64,000 nucleotides of DNA. It comes from Heligmosomoides polygyrus polygyrus. Lineage: Eukaryota; Nematoda; Chromadorea; Rhabditida; Heligmosomidae. Location: positions 31,115,407-31,179,406 of the forward strand of contig OX377202.1 in NCBI GenBank assembly GCA_947396885.1, given 5' to 3'. Shown here piece by piece: positions 30,760 through 42,181 of this stretch. The notes under the pieces are model-generated. The model was not told the DNA's origin, did no database searches, and saw nothing but the letters and a program-made list of their open reading frames with translations. The translations under genes and the position numbers were made by a program. How positions within the stretch are numbered: position 1 is the first letter of the stretch; each line of letters starts with the position of its first letter.

Positions 30760-32190
30760 ACAGCGCGGGCAACTAACTCAATGTTCTCACATTGGTCCTA
30801 ACATCCTCCTTTCATCGGATTTTTATTTTTTCCTTTTCGCTTTTCTGCTTCTTAACGAGCTGGCGCTCCGGTCGCACAGGCCAGGCATCTTAAAATAGAT
30901 AAGTTAGATCATCCAGATCCCAGAGTTCTTTCCTTTGCCTAGTTCTGTGATGGAACTGTGTTCTGTGATTGTTAGGCGAGCATGCGCAATCTGATGGAAG
31001 CACCAGCCCACTAAGTAACCTTTTTATGCCTCTCAGTAACGTTGATGTGGAGGGCTGTTTAAGTGAGGTCCAATGGTGTTGCAAGGAGGAGTGCTAGGCC
31101 GGAGTCCTCCAATGAGAAAAATGCTTTTCTTTTAACCGGTGGGGCATATAGTGATGTGCATCTTCATTTCCTGACTTGAGTTTCTAGGAGAGCTCACCTG
31201 CTACCCTATAATGCCAGTGCTTTCATTTAAGTTCAGGGAATATGTGCTTGTGCTATGGAATGACGAACACAACGTTTTTTTTGCCGTTACCCCCCCCCCC
31301 CTTCCCCTCCCGCACTGGGATAGATCTGAAAAATGTCAGATTACGCTGAAAAAAAGCTTGCCTAGCCAGATGACTTCAACTTTGGTCTTGCACCGATCGC
31401 ATAATTTTCGGCGCCGCATTCCTTAGGTCGCGCAATGTTGGGCACCCCTATACGACGTTTTGTGTTGCTCGGATTCAAACATTTCATGCACTTCGGGTAT
31501 GCTCTACCTCTTTGGTGAACTAAGCTAAGCCACATCTGATGTTATTGGGCATTCATGTGCCTTCTTAACACGGCAGATAACCACTCGATAAAAGGTGACT
31601 CGCTGAGCAACATTGAGCCCTCTTTTCCCTACGGGAGGCACCAAACCTTCCTCAACTTCGGGGGCACCTAGCGGAATGGTGCCCGCATCGAGATTGCACT
31701 TTCTCGCAGAGCAGTTACCTAAAACGGTTTCTATGCTCTCCTGCACTGAAGCGACGAGGTTTGGCTGACCTTTCTTGCTTCAAGATCTCTCCCGGTGCAA
31801 TGAGGGCACCAGCCCGCTAAGTGCCTTTCGAGGTCACTTAATTATTGGCAAACGTATGGGAGAAATGAGACACTACCTGGCTCCGCTGGTGATCGCAAGA
31901 CACTGTATTAAGCAAATGCGCGTCCAATTTGACACAACATCAGACGGAGGTGGGATGCGGCTCAGAGGCTTGAGGAATACTATTCTTGGGGTCAGATCTA
32001 AACCAGTTTTATTTAGCTTCATACAGTTTTTATATACACACAAGTGCTGTTGTACCGTGCTGCCTTCTAACGGCTTCTGCGCAATCCTAGTTTTCCTCAA
32101 ACATGGTTGACAAAAGTAGGATTGCATCACGGTTGCTTGGTAGAGTCGAACAGTTGTTAGTTGTTCAGCTATTACAGCAACTGCAAGCAA
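30760..32190. other. Spacer upstream of RPA2
   Basis: No recognised gene; C12 tract at 31290-31301. It presumably includes the RPA2 promoter. ORFs at 31525-31746 and 31873-32277 (minus) show no family. Confidence 0.35.
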
Positions 32191-32198
32191 TTTCAGAT
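32191..32198 (+). promoter_or_regulatory. rpa-2: Probable spliced-leader acceptor immediately before RPA2 ATG
   Basis: GCAATTTCAG ends at 32196, two bases before the ATG at 32199. Such short leaders are typical of SL trans-spliced nematode genes. No donor upstream is implied by any coding exon. Confidence 0.6.
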
Positions 32199-35100
32199 AT
32201 GGCATGGAATGAGAGTTTCTCTGTTGCCGAAGGTGGCGGCTGGGCCGGAGACGCATCGTTTGCCACTGCTCCCCCAAAAGAGGCTCAGTCGATCAAGGTG
32301 GCCGAACGACTGCCGGTGCCCGTCACCATCTCCGCCCTGCACGACTCTGCAAATGCTGAGGAAAAGTACGAACTGGGAGATTTTCCATTCAGCACTGTGA
32401 GTTCTATGTGATTTAGTACCTGGTCGACTTCCCTCTCCTATATGCGCTACGATTTGGAGCATCGTAGGATCTGGATTGCAGCCCTAGATATAGGACCTTT
32501 CCATGTTAGGACGCTAAGTACTATGCTTCAAGTCTGGAATGAGGTTCTACCCTGATTATCCTCCACAAAGTCCGAGAAATATATCCAAAAATCTGTGAAA
32601 TGAAAACCTCCAAGCTCAGAAAAATACACGCTATCACTGTTGTTAAAATCCTAAACTTGTGGATATGGCGAAGCTGCCAGGTTTGGAAGAAATACAGGAT
32701 GCACCCCGACCTCTTCTTCGCTAGACTTACACCGTACCGCTGTGTTTGAGGTAGTTGGTGACTGTTATCTGTCCCTTTCGGGTACCATTCCGAATGCGAA
32801 CAGTGCGCCATCATGGGCACGTTCCTCGAATAATCACAGCATTGTGTCTTCGTGCTCTGGAGGAAGACAGGACTAGGGAGTTTAAGGTTGCCTGCCTCCG
32901 TGGAAGGTAAATTTTGGGTCTGTGACTCTAGAAGCTTCAGAAGGAGCATGTGGGTGTTGCTGGTCCTACTGAGGGCAGCGGTCTAATCTTGTGTAAGGAA
33001 CAGTTCAAATTGATAACACTCATACAAGGAAGGTGACAAGCAGGATGGCGAGGTCCGAGATTTGGTGGCGCACTTTGTGTTCGCAAATGCAGTTAGGGTG
33101 AAGATGTGTTAAGGAGACAGCGGAAGAGGCAGTCTACAGGCTACGCTAGTGAGGCGTAGCACTTCTAGAGACAAACACCGCTACTTCGCCATGTCCTATC
33201 TGAATGTAAGTATGTTTTACCCCAACTACAGAGCTAAACCGTGCTCTTTTAACATTTCAGTGAAGCCGATATATTACGTCTTTGATCCAACGGTGGTCAG
33301 CCAACACATTTGCGTGGCAGGCCCACCTATGAACAGGTCCCCCTGTGCATGTTGCAAGCAACATCGTCTTTGGTTCTCGAACGTTGGCAAGGCTTTGAAC
33401 TTGAAACTCTTTACTCACTTGCAGAATCGCGTTACCGCGAGATTCCAACATCTCGATACTCGTCGAGCGACGCTGATCTTATGTTCGTGCTGCTTTTGAA
33501 GGCCAAATATAGGGAAGGAGGCGTATGAATTTCACTACTTCTTCGATGCTCCTGGAAGTTCCCTTGCGCGTTTGCTTCTCACAGTCAATTCGGTCATCAG
33601 ATTACTGGCCGTATTAAGTAACTTCGTGACCTCATCAGGAGCATTTGGAGATTATCATTCCTTTGAGAGTGAGAGAGCCTTGAGAAACACCCATTTGTTA
33701 TATAAATCGCCGGAACACTGACCGAAGCAAGAGAATGAGATGCGGCTGCATAGCTCCAACTCGCCTTCTATCTCTGGAGTTCATTACACATAATCCTAAA
33801 TAGCTGATGTGTTTAGGTTTTAACCATGGGGATAGTGAAGTCGGTATCGGAGCAGGAGAACACGACAAATCACGTATTGGGTGATCCTGAGGATATGGAT
33901 AAGGAATTCGAAGTGCTTACCTACAACGGGGCAAGTCTTGCAGTATTCTCCTTTTGCTTTGCCGCTCACTAATTGTGTCGTTTGTTTCAGGTGGCAGATG
34001 CCGATACTGGCTTAAATACGTTTGTGGAAGGCACAAAATTGATGGTCGTTGGTAAACTACGATCTCTTTCTGACCGGCATGGTAGGTTCAGAGGTGGAAA
34101 TTGTCGAATGAACTCAACATTCTCTGAATTCCAGGGATTATGTCGTATGGAATACGAGAGGTGATTGACGAGAAGGAATACATGGCATTCAGACTGGAGG
34201 CGAAAATCGCTAAGCACTACTTTGAGAAGGTATGTCGAAGGACGTTCTTCGAATCGCCTGCTAAGCAAGATGAATCTGACATTCAGAACGTGCCGTCTAT
34301 ACTACGGTCAGGCATGGGTGAAGCTATTGTTGGTTGTGCCGCTGGTGCCCCAGCTGATTCTACTGCGGCTACTGGACCGGCAGAGGTGAGCGAAGGCTTC
34401 GAAAGCTCGTGGATACTGTCACTACCGTCCGAAATCAAGTGTCGTTAAACTGCAGCACCACAGGATTGCAGTTAAGGACATCACGCCTTTGAGCCTACGA
34501 GTTTACCATTCGTAACAATCCAGGCTTTCTTGAAGCATGGGTGGAGAAGTGCTGTCGAAAGCTCGATCTCAATAGAGTAACGGAAATAACTCGCATGTTA
34601 TGCACAGAGTCTGCGATAGGCTGCTGGCTCGGTCTTGGGCCACGCAGTCGATTTCTTTGCAATTCCTACAATCGTTAGTGATGGACGCTATGCGTAGAAC
34701 TGTAGATTACAGCTTCAGTTGTCGATATCACATAAGTTTGCCCGGATTGCAATAGCCTGCATACACAGAGATGTGGTCATAGTGTTTTTTTTTCTGCGGA
34801 AATTTGTGAGGACTTTATTCAAGGCAGCGAACGTCTTTGCCACGCAACCATCAAGAATTTACGGGTCCACGGCTACAGGACCAGCTGCGTCGTTTTCACG
34901 AAGCCATAATTTGGAGGGACAGAAGGCCAAGGTGCGTATTAGCTTTTTTCTGTCTTACGAACTCAGTTATTCATCGTATAAACTTTGAAGTTTGATGGCA
35001 TACTTCGGCTAGCAAGAAGTGCCTTGTTTGTTAACTTCACTGGGTGTGTTGTTTGACCTCTACAAGTTACTCAAAGCTCCAAACAAGCCCTTATAACGCT

Positions 35101-36229
35101 TTCCTAATGTCAGATGGAGGAAAATGTTTGTAGTTGCGAAGGGCAACCTTGAAGTTGAAACAGCGTCTCTACTTTGATACCGCTCCATCACCTCCCATGA
35201 ATACGCCTGGTAGGCCTTACACCATAAGGCCACTGAAGGTCTTGGAGATGTTCAAAAGAGAGAACTGTTAAGAGAAACAAGCTGTACTCGCTGCAGGTTG
35301 GGATAAATCCGGTATCTCGTCTGTCGCAGCCGCTTCGGTGAGATCTCTCTTGGTGAAGTCCCTTCCTTTCTCCTGTGAAGCTCCTGTGGTCCTTTTTCAT
35401 TAGTTTCGATCATTTGGGTCAGGCGTAGTGGATAGCTCTCTGGCATTCCTTAATACCATACTGTCTTAAGCGCCGCTCCCTTAGCTGTAGCTGAATTCGC
35501 TTTGTTCTTACCACTGCTAAGGTACCACATATCGCGCCCCGTCGCATCGCCTCCACAATTTCAGTTGTCTCTTGGTTCTGCTCGTAAGCTCTACATGGGG
35601 GTCCTGTTCTGCACCAGTAGAGCGCTTGTAATTGAAGTCCTAGAAATTTCGGTAGCTATTGGGTTACGGGCCCGTACCCATACAAATGATGCTTTGTTTG
35701 GAGAGTATATAATGAGCAAAAGAAGGAATTGCAGGATGTGGGCAACTTTGACAAAGGTACATTAGATGAGCCACACATTGGAGTGCTCTTTGCGCACATA
35801 GGCCTTCAGTATGTGTTATCTGGAGTTTCTCCTTTCTCCACGACTTCTCCCTTTTTCTTTATGTGTGGTGAAGAAATTATCGTAGTTTCCATGAAAGGAT
35901 TCTTCCGACAAAATAATGTTGGTGATTTTTTCACGAGGGAGCTGCAATGCAATGTTCAGTGTGGTTGTCTACTTCGCTAGCTTTTCAGATCATCGACGTA
36001 CTTCATCGTGAAAGGGATAACTACGAAGCGACTGGAATGTCAGAAAGTGATATAAAAAGGGTACGATCTACGACATCATGGGTTCGGCGTTTCCAGAAAT
36101 GAATGCGTTTTGTTGTAGGCCACTGGAGCGACCAGCATGGAATCCCTACAGAAGGACCTACAGTTCCTTATCAACGAAGGTCATATATACAACACCACGG
36201 ACGACGAACATTACGCTCTTATCGACTGA
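32199..36229 (+). CDS. rpa-2: Replication protein A 32 kDa subunit (RPA2), 8 exons, 295 aa
   Basis: Exons 32199-32396, 33817-33930, 33991-34081, 34135-34229, 34287-34385, 34824-34931, 35989-36060 and 36119-36229; phases agree, 888 nt. RPA2 is the middle subunit of the ssDNA-binding RPA heterotrimer in replication and repair. Residues 1-35 are the flexible, Ser/Gly-rich N-terminus (MAWNESFSVAEGGGWAGDAS). The OB fold runs from VPVTISALHDS through VLTMGIVKSVSEQ and TKLMVVGKLRSLSDRHG to EKEYMAFRLEAKIAKHYFEK. A Gly/Ala/Ser linker follows. The C-terminal winged helix is IIDVLHRERDNYE, ESLQKDLQFLINEGHIYNTT, DDEHYALID. The start is fixed by the acceptor 2 nt upstream and by family alignment. The second intron (33931-33990) begins GC. 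The linker exon 34824-34931 has the least sequence support. Introns 1 and 6 exceed 1 kb. Confidence 0.93.
33931..33990 (+). other. rpa-2: GC-AG intron of RPA2
   Basis: The exon ends AACGGG, then GCAAGT begins the intron; it ends TTGTTTCAG after 60 nt. No GT within reach keeps the OB-fold frame. Confidence 0.8.
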
Positions 36230-36564
36230 TTTTTCTAGCGATCTCTGTACGAAAAGGCGCTATCCTTTGCAAATGAAATATTCCTGTACAGTGTGACACA
36301 TGTGCTAGTTTTTGGATCGACGTATGACTTGGGCGATGCGTAACAAAAGGAGAGTATCGTCTCGCTCGCTGCGTGGTCCATCGTTGTGCTAGAGGTTAGG
36401 AACGTGTTCACTCCTAGAAGCGGTGCTGGAGGGGCCTGCCGGGGCGTGTAAAAGGCGCCCTGGAGGCGCCAGCTGAGCAGCCAGTGCAGCAAACGGGAAC
36501 GCGCTCAAGGTGACAATTCAAGCGAGCAAGTGCATTTAGGCCGAATTCCCATTCTTCATTCCAG

Positions 36565-36940
36565 GCTCATAGTATAGTTGTGCCCGAACGAATATATTCG
36601 AATAATTATTCGAATAATTTATTCGAATATTCATTCGAATTATTCGATCATTCGGTTTTCTTGATTTTCGAATATTTGTTCGAATTCGATTATCGATAAT
36701 TTTCAAAAGTCGAATATTCGTTCGAATTCGATTATCGATAATTTTGAAAAGTCGAATATTCGTTCGAATTCGATTATCGATGATTTTGAAAAGTCGAATA
36801 TTCGTTCGAATTCGATTATCGATGATTTTCAAAAGTCGAATATTCATTCGAATTCGAACATCGAAGGGAGCCATATTCGAATATTATTCGAATCGAATAG
36901 TCAAACTCTATTCGATCGAATAATTTTATTCGAATATCGG
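36565..36940. repeat. AT-rich 42-bp tandem array 1
   Basis: Units beginning TCGAATATTCGTTCGAATTC start at 36668, 36710, 36752, 36794 and 36836, an exact 42-bp period. They encode the artefactual repeat FKIIDNRIRTNIRL on minus. The start carries GCTCATAGTATAGTTGTGC. Confidence 0.9.
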
Positions 36941-36948
36941 ATAAACCT

Positions 36949-37412
36949 GAGCTGGTAGTACGAACATACAGATTTTGGTCGCGCGCGGCGGCCTCTGTCG
37001 CACGTGCGGCGAACCGCCACTGACGCAGGGCTCTCTAGGTGAGCTGTCAGGGGGAAATGGAGCTCTAACAAACTCCCGAGGTATGCTGTATTGTATCTAG
37101 ATATGTGGCTTTAAGAAGTGGAGCTTCTTGTCACAAAGGGACCCCAAATCTTTTCACATTGGAAACAGCTGGAAACAACAAACAACAACATTTCTTCGAT
37201 TAGGTCATACAATTCCTTCTCGAAATATCGATTTTCTTTGAATAAGTGCACCGTAGGACTCTCAAATAGCTGATCAGGGGCAGCAAAAGAGGTTTATGCA
37301 GTTAGAAGAGCTTTAGAATCTGTGAGTGCAGCAACACACACTATGTAGACGTCGCACTTGTCACAGCAGTCGCCGCGGCCGCCCGCGCTTTTGTATGTTC
37401 AGCTTGCTCCCT
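36949..37412. mobile_element. MITE family T3, copy 1, 8-bp target duplication
   Basis: 464 bp flanked by ATAAACCT at 36941-36948 and 37413-37420. Ends are GAGCTGGTAGTACGAACATAC and GTATGTTCAGCTTGCTCCCT, imperfect inverted repeats with GC-rich subterminal parts. Collinear with the copy at 56036-56439. An 8-bp duplication is typical of hAT elements; no transposase inside. Confidence 0.85.
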
Positions 37413-37420
37413 ATAAACCT

Positions 37421-38230
37421 GCAGCCGGAAGGATGGATTTGCGCCACTTGACAAAAGACCCGTAACCTCTAGAGGTCGACCACTTGACAGATTACCTGAA
37501 AATCGCCCGATTCAAATATTTTTGCGGTGGTACCACTCGACCGCGAAGGCGCGAACCCAGCCTGCGGGTGCTCCTGCTTTTAGGAGACATAGCTGTTTTC
37601 CACTTTCTGCTTATTTTCCGTTTCGGGTTATGAGGCCAATGAGCTGAAATCGATACAACCGCTGATGACAAGGAACACTGCATGTCCTTTTGTGAACATC
37701 AAGAAACGACTCTGAGTGGACTTTTGCCTACATCCAGATTGAATGAGGTTATCTAGCCAGACCAACATGTTCTCCTCATCTTCGACTGGCACATCCTTTT
37801 GCAATGCCTTTGTAATATATTACATCTTTTTTTACTTTAAAAGGCTATCAGATTTTTATTAATCTCCATCACACAATTTTTCTTTTTCATAATAGCTATT
37901 TGATGCGGAAAACTCATCCAAATGGATCTAGTGCTGCTTTTAAAACAGGAAAATGGGATACTAACGTCGTTCAGTGACAAAATCTGCCAATGAGGACGAA
38001 GAGAAAATGTCTGGCCTAATGACATCACTAATCGAGATTGCACACGCTTCAGTGCAGTCCTAGCTTGAGGTGACCGTATCTTATCGTCACATTACATTCA
38101 GTGGTTTCCACCTTCGTAAAACGGAATGCTTAATTACCAGTTCAGAAATCAGTTCAGCAAAGGGGTTGACCACACCAGTGCGGTGTAAAAATCTTAAGTT
38201 AGTGCAACACCAAATGTGTTTTAGGACTGC
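37421..38230. other. Intergenic, no gene recognised
   Basis: No domain-bearing ORF, RNA gene or repeat seen. Confidence 0.35.
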
Positions 38231-38235
38231 CTCAA

Positions 38236-38434
38236 GCGCAAATAGGGTCCAGGTGGGTCAACCCTAGTCAGAGGTTGTACGCCTTTGTAATATGTGTATG
38301 TACAGTTACATCATAAATAGCCTACCTCAGATCATTGTAGGGATAAAACACACTATTGCTGCAGAAAACTTCGGTTTCAAAAAGCAAATAGCACCGTACT
38401 GCATGGTGACCCACTTCCCGGACCCTATTTGCGC
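38236..38434. repeat. Short inverted-repeat element (about 200 bp)
   Basis: GCGCAAATAGGGTCC at 38236-38250 with complement at 38420-38434; similarity continues inward (AGGTGGGTCA / TGACCCACTT). Confidence 0.65.
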
Positions 38435-38563
38435 CCTACCTCACATGGTGACACCTCCCTAAGCAACTTTGCACCCTTTTCTGTGTTGCTTATTTATTAC
38501 CCAGTATACATTATTGTTATTTTGCTGTTTCCTAGGGCAAAGAACAATTTTAGCGAACTTTCC

Positions 38564-40601
38564 TTCTTCTTCTTCTTCTTCTTCTTCTTCTTCTTCTTCT
38601 TCTTCTTCTTCTTCTGAGCGTTTAGTCCCGCGCAGTCGCAGGGTCCGCTGCTTTTGTGATCCGTCGCCACCTCATTCTATCAAGGGCGTCATCTGGCGGC
38701 GAGATCTCTCTTGATGACGTCCCTCCACCTTTTCCTTGGGGCTCCTCTCGGACGCTTTCCGGTGCCTCGAAATTCAGGGCCAACATCGTGGGATGGTCCT
38801 CTTGTCTTCTGAGGATGTGTCCGTACCATCTAAGCCGCTGCTCCCTCATCTTCAGCTGGATCGGGGCTGTATTCATCACTGTCCTAACATCCTCATTTCG
38901 CACTCTGTCCTGACGGGTCCATCCACATGCCCATCTGAGCATCCTCATTTCCGCGGCGTGCAGTTGCCGCTCCTGTGCTCTACCCAGGGCCCAGCACTCA
39001 CAGCCATAGAGGAGGGCAGGCCTCACTACTGTTCTATATAGCTTGCCCTTGAGTGTCCTGGAGCACCTACGGTCGCAAAGGATTCCTGCAGAGGATTCCT
39101 GTGGACTCCCTTCATTTGAGCCATGCTGCATTAATACGTCCCCTGACCGCTTGATCCACGCTTCCTTCCTCGGATAGGTCGCTTCCGAGCTAGCGGAATT
39201 CTTCCACCTTTTCGATCTTCTCCCCATGGCAGTCAAGGATCGGTTCGGTGCACTGCTCGGAGCTGATGAACTTCGTCTTCTTCACGTTCAGCCGTAGGCC
39301 GTTGTTTGCGAGGGCTCCTTGCCACAACTGCACCTTCTTTTCCAACTCCTCACGGCTGTCGGCTACTAGGGCGATATCGTCAGCGTAGAGGATGGTCCTG
39401 AGAGGACCTTCCTCAAGGTGGTTCACTATGCAATCAAGCGTCAGCACGAAGAGAAACGGACTCAGAGCTGACCCTTGATGCACCCCCACTGGGATATCCA
39501 TATTCTTTGTCATTCCGTGTGGAGTTCGTACCGCCGCTTTCGAGCCCTCGTACATGTCCTTTATGACCGAGATGAGACGTTCCGGCACACCCTACCTCGA
39601 AGGGATTTCCAGAGCATGGCCCGGTGTAGCCTGTCGTATGCTTTCTCCAAGTCCAGGAATGCCAGGTAGCAGGGCTTTCGTTTCTCCCGATACTTCTCCA
39701 TCACCTGGCGAGCGATAAAGATCGCGTCCGTGGTGGACCTCTCAGGCATGAAGTCCCACTGCTCTTGGGATATGGTGACCATTTCCCTTAGCCTCGAATC
39801 GACCAGTCGTTCGCAGACCTTCATCGTATGTGAGATTAGTTTGATCCCGCGGTAATTGGAGCACTCGGACGCGTCCCCCTTCTGCTTAAAGAGGGGGACT
39901 ATGATGCTGTTCCTCCAGTCGTCTGGCATCTTATCCTCTATCGTGACTCTGTTGAAGAACTGTGTCAGCCAATTGACTCCGCAGTTCCCAAGCACCTTCC
40001 AGGCCTCTACTGGCAGCCAATCAGGGCCAGCTGCCTTTCCGAGCTTCACCTTCCCTGGCACTGCGAACCTCTTCCTGCGTCCATGACGGGATGGGTCCTT
40101 CCGTTGGCTGTTCTTCTTGGACTTCCCGACGCGGGAATTCCTCATTCAGCAGTTCCTTGAAGTACTCCTCCCATCTTTTTCTGACCTCAACCGGCTTCCG
40201 TAGTACCCTACCGTCAGCGCTCTTCACAGTCTTCACTGCTCGGATGTCGAGGCTAGCTCTATGACGTGCCTTGGCCAGACGGATGGCGAACTTCTCTCCC
40301 TGTGGCTCGTCCAGCTTCTCGTATAGGGCATCCATCCCCGCGCTCTTTGCCCTTGCTACCGCTGCTTTTGCCAGTCTCTTCAGCTTCCTGTAAGCTGTAA
40401 AATGCTCGGGTGCCCTTGTCTTCTGCCACTGCCTATAGGCCTTCTTCTTTTTCCTCACCGCAGCCTGCACCTCTTCATTCCAGAACCATGCAGCCTTATC
40501 TCCTCTGGTTCCTCCCTTTGTTTCGCCGAGGGTTTCCTTGGCCCATCGCAGGATCGTTTGGGTCACCCTCCTCCAGGTCTCGTTTACGGGGCCGCTTGGA
40601 T
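38564..40601 (-). mobile_element. RTE-A LINE, 5'-truncated, 19-bp target duplication
   Basis: Flanked by CAATTTTAGCGAACTTTCC (38545-38563) and CAATTTTAGGGAACTTTCC (40602-40620), one mismatch. The 3' end on minus is a pure (GAA)n tail (TTC repeats 38564-38615 on plus). About 2 kb remain, covering the linker, reverse transcriptase and C-terminus; the endonuclease is lost by 5' truncation. Confidence 0.92.
38622..40566 (-). pseudogene. RTE-A reverse transcriptase, three frameshifts
   Basis: Four overlapping minus frames in order. 40566-40021: linker, WFWNEEVQAAVRKKKKAYRQ. 40145-39561: RT fingers, KLGKAAGPDWLPVEAWKVLG, FKQKGDASECSNYRGIKLIS, AFLDLEKAYDRLHR. 39588-39190: palm, VGVHQGSALSPFLFVLTLDC and the catalytic ILYADDIALVADS. 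39236-38622: thumb and C-terminal domain, VRPALLYGCECWALG, LRWYGHILRR. The YADD motif is intact, but frame changes near 39590, 39210 and 40080 make it a pseudogene. It lacks the RTE endonuclease. Same family as 18621-19034, distinct from RTE-B at 52794. Confidence 0.9.
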
Positions 40602-40739
40602 CAATTTTAGGGAACTTTCCACCGCCAGGAATTCAGCAACTACTGCTAGCTGAGCAGCAAAGCTCGCGTAAGTTGCTGATTCAGATACATTTTCTTGTTT
40701 CACTTCGTTGTAACATCGTGAGGACAAAGATGTTGGAAT

Positions 40740-41275
40740 AAAGTGTATTCCTTCGCATTTCAGAGTTCAAAAAATGCGAGGATCGAGTGTTGTATAGGAA
40801 TTCTTCAGTAAGGATGTCGATGAGAATGGATTCCGTGTTGCTCTGTGCAACATATGCAAAAGGCGGATGAAGATACCGTTGTCGAGGACAACTACGAATC
40901 TTTGTATCACTTGGAAAAACACCACAGTTCTGTCCTGCAGAGCGCACGGTATTCTGAAAAGACGAAGCCTCCGAGGCTACGAAAGTTCAAACGACTATAA
41001 CGCGATCCTTCACCCAATAATGAACTCGCAATCAAAAATATCGGTACATGGCAGCCTCGCCGTATTAATAGCGGATTTCTCCCTTTCGTTGCGAGTTGCA
41101 TCAACCGCAGGCTTTGAAAAGTTTGTTACGTCGTTGAATCCTAGCTACGAACCACCAACGAGGCAAGCAATCCTCAGCATTCTGAAGAAAAATGTGGACG
41201 ACATTGACCGCCGCACAGAATTTTATTGGCTGATCCAAACAACTTTTTCGGAATCACGATGGATCACTTGAGTTC
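40740..41275 (+). pseudogene. BED zinc-finger / hAT-transposase-like relic
   Basis: Reading 40795-40900 gives EFFSKDVDENGFRVALCNIC then KRRMKIPLSRTTTNL, the C-x2-C half of a BED finger. After a one-frame change LYHLEKHHSS supplies the His half. The ORF 40867-41271 continues with HGSLAVLIADFSLSLRVAST, AGFEKFVTSLNPSYEPPTRQ, resembling the N-terminal part of hAT transposases (ZBED type). Downstream the frame decays by 41275; the RNase H core is not seen. Could be a domesticated gene fragment, but the frameshift argues for a dead element. Confidence 0.55.
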
Positions 41276-41289
41276 GCTCAACTGCGGAA

Positions 41290-41740
41290 CGGGACATTCG
41301 GCGATTACAGGGCATACTATGTGCTCAACATGACATTCTAGAACTTCGACCATTCTAGACTGCGTTCCGATGGGCCTCTCAAGGTGACTATTACTTTTCT
41401 GTTCCACTACACCAATGCCTTAAGCATAAGCACGACCTTCAGCCGATGGGCTACAACAGACTGTGGTGTAAGCCAGCGGGAGCGTTCCAAGAGACACACG
41501 TTGGGATGGTGTGGCTAGTGGTTCCCGTGGACATCAATTTAGTGGAATTTGATCCATATCGATTGGTGGCGATGCATACTCGAAAAGCGAACTTCAGATT
41601 CGTGTTCAGCGACCTCGATTGACCAGGGCTGATGCTTCGGGCCCCTTGAACGACATCAATTGTTGAGTATCGCCAACACGCCAGTGTGACGGACGGACTG
41701 AAGTACGGAAACACACGCGCTCTACTCTTTTGTATATAGT
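41290..41740. other. Unassigned sequence after hAT-like relic
   Basis: Possibly further decayed transposase; I cannot assign it. Confidence 0.25.
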
Positions 41741-41742
41741 AG

Positions 41743-42102
41743 GATTCGTTTATTCGAACAAATTATTCGACTATTCGATCATTCGAAAATTTTCGACATC
41801 GAATAAATTCGACTATTCGATCATTCGAAAATTTTCGACATCGAATAAATTCGACTATTCGATCATTCGAAAATTTTCGACATCGAATAAATTCGATCGT
41901 TCATTCGTTCGAAAAATCTCGACGTCGAATAAATTCGATCGTTCGTTCGTTTGGAAATTTTCGACATCGAGTTTCATTCGTTCGGAAATTTTCGACATCA
42001 AATAAATTCGCTCGATCATTCGATCGGAAATTTTTGACGTCGAATAAATTCGATCGTTCATTCGTTCGATAAAATTTCGAAAAAGCACAACTATAGCTCA
42101 TA
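41743..42102. repeat. AT-rich 42-bp tandem array 2
   Basis: Units beginning ATTCGACTATTCGATCATTC at 41765, 41807, 41849 and (diverged) 41891: exact 42-bp period. It ends with GCACAACTATAGCTCATAG, the inverted form of the start of array 1, then a G12 run (42103-42114). Confidence 0.9.
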
Positions 42103-42181
42103 GGGGGGGGGGGGAGCTTGGACGTGACTTGATAAGGAAGAATGGAATACGGCTTTCCGTAAACGGTAAAGGGGTGAATTC

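Noticed and set aside
33149..33528. Overlapping plus ORFs inside RPA2 intron 1, possible extra exon
   Set aside because: Exons 1 and 2 join directly in phase and match the OB-fold order with nothing missing; translated sequence has no RPA similarity.
9524..36229. Operon or bidirectional promoter linking HEATR1 homologue and RPA2
   Set aside because: They are divergent with 4.8 kb of repeats between; no shared short promoter region.
36536..36874. Minus ORF with repeated FKIIDNRIRTNIRL, as if a repeat protein
   Set aside because: The 42-bp minisatellite has a length divisible by three, so any frame without a stop becomes a peptide repeat; no start or splice context.
36565..36940. CRISPR-like array
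   Set aside because: Units are contiguous with no unique spacers, in a eukaryotic context; it is a minisatellite.
38429..38714. Plus-strand ORFs with poly-Phe or poly-Ser runs
   Set aside because: They translate the (TTC)n tail of the minus-strand RTE-A insertion.
41730..42005. Plus ORF with repeated KFDYSIIRKFSTSN
   Set aside because: Same cause, 42-bp array 2.
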